Shown here piece by piece: positions 1 through 6,232 of a stretch of 6,232 bases of DNA. Source of the DNA: a bacterium (GTDB lineage: Bacteria; Nitrospinota_A; UBA7883; JACRGQ01); assembly GCA_021815535.1 (NCBI GenBank), contig JAKAGL010000152.1:1-6232 (forward strand), given 5' to 3'. Position 1 is the stretch's first letter; each line of letters opens with the position of its first letter. A model generated the notes under the pieces. That model did not search any database and was not told the origin of the DNA. It saw only the letters and a list, made by a program, of their open reading frames with translations. Made by a program: the position numbers and the translations under genes.

Positions 1-248
1 ATTACTTTACTGCGATTGCCGGTTTTTTTCATCCAGTTACCTATAACGGTTTCTGATTCTCCGCCACTATTGCCGGGTACCCAGCGTGAGTAAACATCAG
101 CAGTGTCAATAAGATTAAGACCTGCATCGGCAAATTTGTCCAATATTTTAAATGCCATTGCATCATCAATGGTCCACCTGAAAACATTTGTACCTAATGC
201 CAGCGGTGCAACTTTAATTCCTGATTTACCAAGTTCACGTAGTTCCAT
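1..248 (-). CDS. Aldo/keto reductase, N-terminal fragment (runs off left edge)
   Basis: Reading the minus strand from the ATG at 248-246 gives 82 uninterrupted codons to the window edge. The protein begins MELRELGKSGIKVAPLALGT, the usual first beta strand and cofactor loop of aldo/keto reductases (NAD(P)H-dependent carbonyl reduction, cytoplasmic TIM barrel). The hallmark LIDTADVYS follows at residues 46-54, with the catalytic Asp48 and Tyr53 in the family's D-x4-Y spacing. GGESETVIG at 62-70 matches the conserved GESE-IIG helix. The catalytic Lys and His lie beyond the edge. A full-length member is about 310-340 residues, so roughly a quarter is present. No Shine-Dalgarno is visible before the ATG, only an A/T-rich leader. 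GC is about 42%, lower than the genes to the right. Resemblance to Bacteroidota-type aldo/keto reductases is from memory and unverified. The substrate cannot be told. The gene is divergent from the glycosylation genes and may be unrelated to them. Confidence 0.9.
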   Translation of the reverse strand, partial: MELRELGKSGIKVAPLALGTNVFRWTIDDAMAFKILDKFADAGLNLIDTADVYSRWVPGNSGGESETVIGNWMKKTGNRSKV

Positions 249-271
249 AGAATATAATATTTCAACTTTTC

Positions 272-303
272 CAAAAGTAATATTTTATGATAGAGTATGC
301 AAA
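272..303 (-). promoter_or_regulatory. Possible Bacteroidota-type promoter for the aldo/keto reductase
   Basis: On the minus strand, TTTG (plus-strand CAAA at 300-303) is followed after exactly 20 bases by TACTTTTG (plus-strand CAAAAGTA at 272-279). This fits the Bacteroidota primary-sigma pattern, TTTG at -33 and TAnnTTTG at -7 with a spacer of about 17-23. Transcription would start near 265, giving a leader of about 17 bases before the ATG at 248. Bacteroidota genes often lack a Shine-Dalgarno, as seen here. The region is very AT-rich, so a chance match is possible. No good TTGACA/TATAAT pair was found on this strand. Confidence 0.35.
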
Positions 304-337
304 TACAAAAAGCAGCTTAAGGCTGCTTTTTGTATTT
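301..337. terminator. Perfect hairpin, probable bidirectional intrinsic terminator
   Basis: Left arm AAATACAAAAAGCAGC (301-316), loop TTAAG (317-321) and right arm GCTGCTTTTTGTATTT (322-337) pair over all 16 positions. The GC core GCAGC/GCTGC is followed by five T on the plus strand (327-331), and five A precede it (307-311), so RNA from either strand would form a stem followed by a U-run. The hairpin lies inside the open frame that leads into the glycosyltransferase gene, which is hard to reconcile with that frame being translated through it. It also abuts the possible -33 box of the aldo/keto reductase promoter. It may be the terminator of a gene formerly upstream of the aldo/keto reductase. 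A regulatory operator is the main alternative. Confidence 0.65.
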
Positions 338-348
338 ATGAGCCGGAT

Positions 349-3300
349 GTGGGGCAAAATCTCCAAAGAAGATGGGATGTGGGTTTTCGTCCGCTTCCTG
401 GGAATGCCAAAATAGTAAATAAGAATGAAGTGGAAAAAGGTCTTGCCGATGGATTCTTTGACCTCATTATTTGCCACAATATCAACGATCTTTTGACGGT
501 CCATGGATATCCTGAAGCACCAAAAATTCTTGTTTTTCACAACAAACTCAGCACTGAAATAGCACTTGGCGGAAATAAAGTCGATCGGGCAGCTTATTTT
601 GAGCAAATAAAGCCGTTGCTAAACGGGGTTTTGCCAGTTTTTATCTCGGAATCAAAAAAGGCCGACTGGGGTTTGGAAGGGGAGGTTATCCTTCCCGGCA
701 TTAACGTGAATCAGTATGGCGGGTACACCGGCGAAATAAAAACGGTTTTAAGAGTCGGAAACCGGGTGATGGAGCGTGACCTGATGCTCGGTTTCCGCGA
801 ACAGGTTGAGCTTTGTTCCGGTCTGCCGACAACTTTGTTGGGCGATAACCCGCAACTGGAAGAGAGCCGGCGTTCTAAAAGTTGGGACGACCTTAAAAAC
901 CATCTTCGCAAATGCCGCGTTTATCTAAACACAACCAAAGAGCCGCATGAAGACGGGTATAACCTTTCCATGCTGGAAGCGATGGCAGTGGGGATGCCTA
1001 TCGTATCGCTGGCAAGCCCAAGCTCGCCGCTAACCGATGGACGGGATGGTTTTGTAAGCGATGATCTGACCAGTTTGCGCCGCTCACTTGAAATATTGCT
1101 CAACGACCAACTTCTGGCCAAAACAATGGGGGATGAGGCGCGGCGAACTGTTTCGGCGAAATTCCCGTTTGCCACGTTCGCCTCCCGCTGGAATAGTGTT
1201 ATTTCAGCCGCTTGCGGCGGCTATGCTAAGGCAGAAAATAGCATGGGCAAAGCGAATGTTTGGATGGATTATGCTTATTATCCGGCTACCACCGCACACT
1301 ATCTCAGGCGCGCCTTTGAGAAGAATCATAATCTTGTAACCAGCGGTGCATCGATGCCTCCTGAGGTGCTTAAAATATGGAACCTCGAAAACATGAAGGC
1401 ACCGATTCTATCCCAGGATATTCCCCGAAGTGCCGCGCGGGATGCGCAATCAATTATGGCCCGTATGCCAAAGGGGTTCATCCCGGATTTCTTTCTTTGG
1501 GTTGAAAGCGGGTTGGATGGTCCTCCGACCGGCCTTGAAATGCTTGCCATCCCAAAGGTCGCATATTTCATTGATACCCATTTGCACCTCGAAAGTCACA
1601 TCAATGTGGCCAGCCAATTTGACATTGTTTTTTTAGCGCAGCGGGAATACATTCCTGCGTTCAAGGAGCGGGGAATTGCCAGTGTTTATTGGTTGCCGCT
1701 GGGGTGCGATCCCGAAATCCACGGTAAACGCGAAACCGCGAAGCTGTATGATATTGGTTTTGCCGGAAGCATCACGCAAAACCATCAGCGGCGCGCCGCG
1801 TTGCTGGAGAAGCTCCAGCGGCGTTTCAACGTGAAAATAGAAAGGGTGTTCCTCGAAGAGATGGCGCAGCTCTATTCCGCTTCAAAAATCGTTTTTAATA
1901 ACGCCATCCGCAATGACCTTAACATGCGCGTTTTTGAGGCTCTTTGTGCAGGCAGCCTGCTGTTGACCGACGATGCCGAAGGATTGACCGACTTTTTTGA
2001 GGATCGCCGCCACTTGGTAGTTTACAAAGACGCGAATATTGAAGAGCTGGCCGCTTACTACCTGTCGCACGATGATGAACGGGAAGCCGTGGCAAAGGCT
2101 GGGCGCGATGCGGTTTTGGAAAGCCATACCTACGCGCATAGGTCCGAGCAGATTATTGCAGCCGTTCGGGAGAGGCACAAAGACGCCGTATCGGGTAACC
2201 GGTTGAATCATTATTTTCACAACGTTCGGCCGGAAATTATTGAGCTGATGCCGCAGTCGGTAATCCGGATTCTGGAGATTGGTTGTGCGGCCGGCGAGAC
2301 GGGCGGCGCGTTGAAGAGGCAAAATAACCTCCGCGAAGTGGTGGGTGTGGAATACAACGAAAAGGCGGCACAAAAGGCCGCGAAGGTTTTGGATTACGTG
2401 TTTATTGGCGATATTGAGCGGCTGGAGTTGCCATACCCCGAAGGGTATTTCGACTGCATAATCTATTCAGATGTGCTCGAGCATCTCCGGGAACCGGAAG
2501 TCCTGCTCAAACGGCACAAGCGGTTGCTGGGGCCGGACGGAATGATGGTAATGAGCATTCCGAATATCCAGCATATTTCGGTGCTGAACCAGTTGGTGGA
2601 AGGACGTTTTACCTATCAGGAAGAAGGTCTTCTGGATAGGACCCATATACACTTTTTTACGTTGTACGAAATTCAGGAGATGTTGAAACGATGCGGTCTT
2701 GCCGCCGCGCTGGTTCAGGGAAAACGCGCGGACACCATCTATCAAGAGGGGAGTCATGGAACTTTGAGCATTGGCCGCTGGCGGATCGACAGCCTCTCGG
2801 AAAGTGAAATGCTCAACTTCTTTGTTTTCCAATATCTCGTTGTCGCCGGGCATGATCAACGCTCCTTGGCACGCGAAAGTGCGCCTTTTGAACCGGCACG
2901 ATTCCTTTCCCTTTTGGCCGATGATGATTTCTTCCGGCAAGAGGTGGATGATCAGCTGGTCAGTGCCGGCACAGCTTTGATGGCTGCAAATACACCAGAG
3001 CCAATTTCACTGTATTCCATAGTGGATGAGATAAAGGAGACGCAACCGGAACGGAAGCTTCGGTTAGCGCATCTCAATATGGCTTTGGGCCGTTTTGAAA
3101 CGGCCCGCGATTTGTATCGGGCCGCACGATATCCGAAATACGAGGGATGTGCGTTGGCGGCCGCCGGATTGCTGACAGAAGGGCTCAAGTTGTGGTGGGC
3201 GGCGCGCGAAGATGCTGAAGCCCGTGAATGGTTCAGGCGCTATGAAAAGACGGATGAAGCCAGCGAACGGTTGGCGATAAATGCCGCTATTGAGGGAAAC

Positions 3301-4326
3301 GGTGCGGTCGTCGGTGCGGGGGAGACATTGCCAGCGGTGAATGGCGAACTCGATTACCTTGTACTTAATCACGCATTGGACGCGGCCGGGGATATTCATG
3401 AAGTTATTGAGCAGGCTAAAAAGGCTCTCAGGCCGGGTGGACTCTTGCTGGCAATCGTGTATGAAGCCGAATTGAAAGAAAACGAAATCTACCCGGTACC
3501 TTTGCATAGGTTCTCACCGGCGGGAATGGAAAAGTTGATGAAATCCGCAACCGGTTTTGCCCTCGTTGTGCACGAATTGGTTCCGGGCCGTTGCTTTGGC
3601 ATTGCCGCTTCTTCTAATGTTGTAACGTTGGACCGGTTTGCCGCTTTCATCAAACATCAAATCGCCCGGAAGGCATCTGAGCTTTCGCGCCGCTATTGGG
3701 AAATGAAGCGGTATCACGCAGCTGGCATGGCGGCACGCACCGCATTGGAGTATAACGATGAAAATGCGGTGGCACTCTGCACGTATGCTGATTTCCTCGC
3801 GCGTAATAATGACACCGTCAAGGCTTGTGAGCTGTACGAGAAAGCCGCCAGGCTGGGCGCAACAGAGACGGCCCATATCGGTCTTGGAGCCATACGGCTG
3901 GGGATAGGAGATAACACTTCGGCCATTAAACACTTTGAAAAGGCTGTGGCGGCAAACAGAAAAAATGATCGGGCGCTCTGCGGATTGGGGATGGCGTTGT
4001 TCAATGCCGGAAAACACGCAGATGGACTGGCCCGGTACCGGGAGGCGATGGCGATTAATCCCGAAAATCCGATTGCACTTTCCTCCTTGGTGCAGGCCTG
4101 TTATCAAACAGGTAAATTTGATGTGGCGGAAAAAGCGCTGGCCGATTACCTGGAACTTCATCCTGCAAATCTGAACCTGCTATTCGGGTTGGCGGGTGTG
4201 TACTATCAGCAAGGTAAGTATAGCGAGGCGCGGGAAGTTATTGAGCGTATACTTATTTTCGATCCGGAACATGGCGATGCGCTGATGTTGTTGGAACGTC
4301 TGGAAAAAAACAACACAATACAATGA
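349..4326 (+). CDS. Multi-domain glycan enzyme: GT4 + CgeB-type GT + SAM methyltransferase + TPR
   Basis: This is a fusion of about 1325 residues, numbered here from the GTG at 349. Residues 1-288 are a GT-B, GT4-type glycosyltransferase, with FDLIICHNIND in the N-terminal half and DGYNLSMLEAMAVGMPIV at 202-219 matching the donor-binding EX7E loop with Asp for the first Glu. Residues 303-613 are a CgeB-like glycosyltransferase (IGFAGSIT, then NMRVFEALCAGSLLLTDDAEG from 525). Residues 621-800 are a class I methyltransferase (motif I LEIGCAAG at 642-649, SDVLEHL at 707-713, DRTHIHFF at 763-770). Residues 1001-1083 resemble only the C-terminal half of another methyltransferase (LRPGG at 1027-1031). 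Residues 1110-1318 are about six TPR units. No signal peptide or membrane segment is visible, so it is probably cytoplasmic. The start is uncertain: GTG 349 is the first usual start codon right of the hairpin but lacks a clear ribosome binding site. The frame stays open leftward to a GTG at 103, antisense to the aldo/keto reductase. ATGA overlap with the MAF gene implies an operon. Confidence 0.85.
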   Translation: MGQNLQRRWDVGFRPLPGNAKIVNKNEVEKGLADGFFDLIICHNINDLLTVHGYPEAPKILVFHNKLSTEIALGGNKVDRAAYFEQIKPLLNGVLPVFISESKKADWGLEGEVILPGINVNQYGGYTGEIKTVLRVGNRVMERDLMLGFREQVELCSGLPTTLLGDNPQLEESRRSKSWDDLKNHLRKCRVYLNTTKEPHEDGYNLSMLEAMAVGMPIVSLASPSSPLTDGRDGFVSDDLTSLRRSLEILLNDQLLAKTMGDEARRTVSAKFPFATFASRWNSVISAACGGYAKAENSMGKANVWMDYAYYPATTAHYLRRAFEKNHNLVTSGASMPPEVLKIWNLENMKAPILSQDIPRSAARDAQSIMARMPKGFIPDFFLWVESGLDGPPTGLEMLAIPKVAYFIDTHLHLESHINVASQFDIVFLAQREYIPAFKERGIASVYWLPLGCDPEIHGKRETAKLYDIGFAGSITQNHQRRAALLEKLQRRFNVKIERVFLEEMAQLYSASKIVFNNAIRNDLNMRVFEALCAGSLLLTDDAEGLTDFFEDRRHLVVYKDANIEELAAYYLSHDDEREAVAKAGRDAVLESHTYAHRSEQIIAAVRERHKDAVSGNRLNHYFHNVRPEIIELMPQSVIRILEIGCAAGETGGALKRQNNLREVVGVEYNEKAAQKAAKVLDYVFIGDIERLELPYPEGYFDCIIYSDVLEHLREPEVLLKRHKRLLGPDGMMVMSIPNIQHISVLNQLVEGRFTYQEEGLLDRTHIHFFTLYEIQEMLKRCGLAAALVQGKRADTIYQEGSHGTLSIGRWRIDSLSESEMLNFFVFQYLVVAGHDQRSLARESAPFEPARFLSLLADDDFFRQEVDDQLVSAGTALMAANTPEPISLYSIVDEIKETQPERKLRLAHLNMALGRFETARDLYRAARYPKYEGCALAAAGLLTEGLKLWWAAREDAEAREWFRRYEKTDEASERLAINAAIEGNGAVVGAGETLPAVNGELDYLVLNHALDAAGDIHEVIEQAKKALRPGGLLLAIVYEAELKENEIYPVPLHRFSPAGMEKLMKSATGFALVVHELVPGRCFGIAASSNVVTLDRFAAFIKHQIARKASELSRRYWEMKRYHAAGMAARTALEYNDENAVALCTYADFLARNNDTVKACELYEKAARLGATETAHIGLGAIRLGIGDNTSAIKHFEKAVAANRKNDRALCGLGMALFNAGKHADGLARYREAMAINPENPIALSSLVQACYQTGKFDVAEKALADYLELHPANLNLLFGLAGVYYQQGKYSEAREVIERILIFDPEHGDALMLLERLEKNNTIQ
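3087..3106. repeat. Short perfect inverted repeat inside the fusion gene
   Basis: GGGCCGTTT (3087-3095) and AAACGGCCC (3098-3106) are exact reverse complements separated by two bases. The repeat falls in the linker between the methyltransferase and the methyltransferase-like remnant, over codons reading G-R-F-E-T-A-R. No T-run follows, so it is not a standard terminator. It may be a chance product of codon choice. Confidence 0.4.
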
Positions 4327-6224
4327 ACGTATACATAAAGAATCTAAAAGCGCTTGAGGCAAAAGACCGTTTGCTTGCAGCAAAAATCCGGGCCACGATG
4401 GATGATCCGCGCGTTCGGTTGATTAAAGTTGGTGGTAGAGCCTCGGCTATTGAGGTTTCGTGTGGCAATGGGGAAACGGCTGTTTTCAAAAAGCAAACTC
4501 TGCCCTCCAATGTGCGCAGGATAACGACTCGTAAACAGTTCGGTTTCAGCGAAGTAATAATTCTGCTTGGGATCGGTCTGGGTGAAACATTGGCGGAAAC
4601 ACTGGCGGCCTCAGATGCCGGAACCTTTATTTTACTCATCGAATCAAATCCCGTTCATTTCAAGAAACTTCTTGAAGGGTTTGATGTGGCCCCGCTGATT
4701 GCCGATCCGCGGGTTGTCATCAGCGTTGGTGAAAAGCCGGTGGATGCCATCATGCACCGTCTGGAAGAAGAGTTTGGCGTTTTTACCAGATCGAATTTTC
4801 AGGTTATCAAACAGGGCATAGCCGTTTCCTGCGATGCGGGTTATTACCAGGAGATAGACAAGGTGCTGGCCCGCCAGAAGCAGATGGCTGAGGGGAATCT
4901 CGCCTCTATCAACCGTCTTTCCCCGGTTTGGCAGGAGAACATATTCTCAAATCTGAATGCTATTTTACGCAATCCGGGGATCAAGCATCTTTTTAACCGC
5001 ATGACCGGCATCCCGGCGGTTATCGTGGCGGCTGGACCATCACTTGATAAGAACTGCCCCTGGCTTCTCAAGGCGCGTGATTCCATGGTCATTATTTGCG
5101 TTGATACCGCTTTAAAGACTCTGCTGAAAAATGGGGTTATACCACATTTCGTAGTGGCGCTGGATGCGTTGCTCCACAACTATTTCCACATGGCAGGGGC
5201 TGAACGGCCGGATTATACGCTGGTGGTGAATCCGGTCACCTATCCGATGATTCTTTCAGATTGCGCAGGCCCCATGATGATAACCAGTTACAGCGAACCG
5301 ATGGTTCAGTGGTTGGAGCAGTTCACCGGTGATCTGGGTCAAAATCTCACCGGCGGTTCGGTGGCCACAGCCGCTTTTGATTTAGCCATGCGTATGGGAT
5401 GTTCGCCGATCATACTCACCGGTCAGGATCTCGCATTTACCGGCAATCGTACGCATAGCGGGGGAGGCGCGAACGATGAATTTGTCTATAGCTCCGTTGG
5501 CGAGATGAGTAGTGCGGAAATTATGCATGACGATGCGATTGGGCAGGAAATATCCAGCACCGCTGAAGGCAATCTCGGCCATGCGCTTAAAAGTAGTAAA
5601 ACAATGGTCACGTGGCGTAATTGGTTTGAGATTCGCATAGCGGAAAATAAGTGGCCGTGCGTCAACGCCACAGAAGGAGGCGCTGTGATAGCCGGGGCGC
5701 AGCCGATGTGTCTTCGCGAGGCAGTACTGAGCTATGGTCGGCCGCAGCGGGACATCAACAAAATAATTATCAATGCGCGGCCCGTTCACTTGGCTGGCGA
5801 TCCCGCAGTTATCAGGCAAAAGATGGACGCTCTTGGGGCCAAAGCGCGCGATATAAAAAGGATTTGTTCCATGGGCATCAAGGAAGCCGAGAAACTGGCA
5901 ATGGCAGCACAACACAAGGGAGAGGAAGCGGCGGCTGAATCCTCTGGGCGTGCGTGTGCCGATTATCTGGGCGCCATCATGCACGAAAGGGAGTACATGG
6001 GAATAAACCGCTGGAGGATGGAAGGAACAATGGACAGAATACAACGGCTCCGCAGCGGCCTAAAAACTGCTGATCCGGCAAAACAGGCATTTATCAATGC
6101 CGAATCATTTCTCATGTTTTTCAGAGATACGTATCAGATCACAAAAGAATTGGAAAAAAATATCCGTGCTATCCATCTAAAAGGCGGTTTGGCTGGACAA
6201 GGGGGAACTGCCGATGCGTTATAA
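4323..6224 (+). CDS. MAF / DUF115 motility-associated flagellin glycosyltransferase
   Basis: This is a 633-residue protein of the motility-associated factor family (DUF115, MptE-like fold), thought to transfer CMP-activated nonulosonic acids such as pseudaminic or legionaminic acid onto flagellin Ser/Thr in the cytoplasm before export. The N-terminal domain (about 1-150) carries IILLGIGLGETL at 79-90 and LLIESNP at 104-110, the Rossmann-like MAF N-domain signature. The central domain (about 228-390) has VIVAAGPSLDKN at 233-244, VDTALKTLL at 260-268, FVVALD at 276-281, GGSVATAAFDLA at 344-355 and ILTGQDLAF at 364-372 followed by H378SGGG, all typical of the family. The C-terminal 170 residues are helical. 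Length is normal for a MAF protein. The ATG at 4323 overlaps the preceding stop as ATGA. No strong Shine-Dalgarno is seen, which suggests translational coupling. No nonulosonate-synthesis or flagellin gene is in the window, so the flagellin target is inferred from the family. Confidence 0.92.
   Translation: MNVYIKNLKALEAKDRLLAAKIRATMDDPRVRLIKVGGRASAIEVSCGNGETAVFKKQTLPSNVRRITTRKQFGFSEVIILLGIGLGETLAETLAASDAGTFILLIESNPVHFKKLLEGFDVAPLIADPRVVISVGEKPVDAIMHRLEEEFGVFTRSNFQVIKQGIAVSCDAGYYQEIDKVLARQKQMAEGNLASINRLSPVWQENIFSNLNAILRNPGIKHLFNRMTGIPAVIVAAGPSLDKNCPWLLKARDSMVIICVDTALKTLLKNGVIPHFVVALDALLHNYFHMAGAERPDYTLVVNPVTYPMILSDCAGPMMITSYSEPMVQWLEQFTGDLGQNLTGGSVATAAFDLAMRMGCSPIILTGQDLAFTGNRTHSGGGANDEFVYSSVGEMSSAEIMHDDAIGQEISSTAEGNLGHALKSSKTMVTWRNWFEIRIAENKWPCVNATEGGAVIAGAQPMCLREAVLSYGRPQRDINKIIINARPVHLAGDPAVIRQKMDALGAKARDIKRICSMGIKEAEKLAMAAQHKGEEAAAESSGRACADYLGAIMHEREYMGINRWRMEGTMDRIQRLRSGLKTADPAKQAFINAESFLMFFRDTYQITKELEKNIRAIHLKGGLAGQGGTADAL
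6199..6206 (+). promoter_or_regulatory. Ribosome binding site for the third gene
   Basis: AAGGGGGA lies inside the end of the MAF coding sequence, seven bases before the ATG at 6214. It is the clearest Shine-Dalgarno-like sequence in the window and is the main support for a new gene starting there. A purine run in coding sequence can occur by chance. Confidence 0.5.
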
Positions 6225-6232
6225 AGAACAAA
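6214..6232 (+). CDS. Start of a third operon gene (six codons, product unknown)
   Basis: ATG at 6214 begins a frame reading M-R-Y-K-E-Q up to the right edge. It overlaps the MAF stop codon region by 11 bases (6214-6224) in a different frame, and AAGGGGGA sits at the right distance upstream. This continues the tight packing seen between the first two plus-strand genes. Six residues are too few to name a product. In comparable loci the next gene could be another glycosyltransferase, a nonulosonate-pathway enzyme or a TPR protein, but that is only context. Confidence 0.5.

Noticed and set aside
253..258. Exact TATAAT on the plus strand as a -10 box for the glycosylation operon
   Set aside because: No TTGACA-like hexamer lies 16-18 bases upstream, the region is so AT-rich that the match is expected by chance, and the hairpin at 301-337 would follow it directly.
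103..348. Leftward extension of the fusion gene to a GTG at 103 or ATG at 169
   Set aside because: Positions 1-248 encode a clear aldo/keto reductase on the other strand, the extension translation has no recognisable domain, neither start has a ribosome binding site, and the frame would cross a perfect terminator-like hairpin.
287..412. Plus-strand frame from the ATG at 287
   Set aside because: It stops after about 40 codons, has no ribosome binding site and runs out of frame with the recognisable glycosyltransferase sequence from 340 onward.
3514..4161. Minus-strand open frame of 215 codons opposite the TPR region
   Set aside because: It is antisense to clear TPR repeats, shows no family resemblance and is typical of a shadow frame in moderately GC-rich coding DNA.
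5382..6044. Minus-strand open frame of 220 codons opposite the MAF gene
   Set aside because: It is antisense to conserved MAF motifs (GQDLAF, HSGG) and its translation has no recognisable domain or start signal.
1..6232. tRNA or rRNA genes, CRISPR arrays, insertion sequences, riboswitches
   Set aside because: No cloverleaf, spaced direct repeats, transposase sequence or terminal inverted repeats were seen; almost all of the window is accounted for by coding sequence.

Overview
The window is a 6.2 kb piece of what looks like a flagellin (surface protein) glycosylation locus from a Gram-negative, flagellated bacterium. The main genes are about 50% GC by eye. Their domain types (MAF/DUF115 protein, CgeB-like glycosyltransferase, SAM methyltransferase, TPR) are common in such islands in Deltaproteobacteria-like, Nitrospirota-like and other diderm phyla. 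I cannot place the organism more precisely. The left edge looks different: it is more AT-rich, encodes a Bacteroidota-like aldo/keto reductase and has a possible Bacteroidota-type promoter.

Layout. Positions 1-248 (minus strand) hold the N-terminal 82 codons of an aldo/keto reductase that runs off the left edge. Positions 249-300 are a very AT-rich leader (about 21% GC by hand count). Positions 301-337 are a perfect inverted repeat with 16-bp arms, A-tracts on one side and T-tracts on the other, which looks like a bidirectional intrinsic terminator. From about 340 the composition jumps to about 51% GC, and a very long plus-strand frame runs to 4326. It encodes a fusion protein: GT4-type glycosyltransferase, CgeB-type glycosyltransferase, class I SAM methyltransferase, a methyltransferase-like remnant lacking the SAM-binding half, and a C-terminal TPR array. 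Its stop overlaps by four bases (ATGA) the start of a 633-residue MAF/DUF115 protein (4323-6224), the family that puts nonulosonic acids onto flagellin. A third plus-strand gene probably begins at 6214, after a good ribosome binding site, and leaves the window after six codons.

How the genes could work together (inference): the MAF protein would attach the first sugar, probably a nonulosonic acid, to Ser/Thr of flagellin. The upstream fusion protein would dock on flagellin or on the MAF protein through its TPR array, extend the glycan with two glycosyltransferase modules, and methylate the product.

The most unusual points are the multi-enzyme fusion coupled to MAF, and the abrupt junction at its 5' end. 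There, no convincing start codon, ribosome binding site or promoter is visible for the fusion gene, and the open frame continues antisense through the aldo/keto reductase. This could be a 5' truncation by rearrangement, a recent insertion, or an assembly join.
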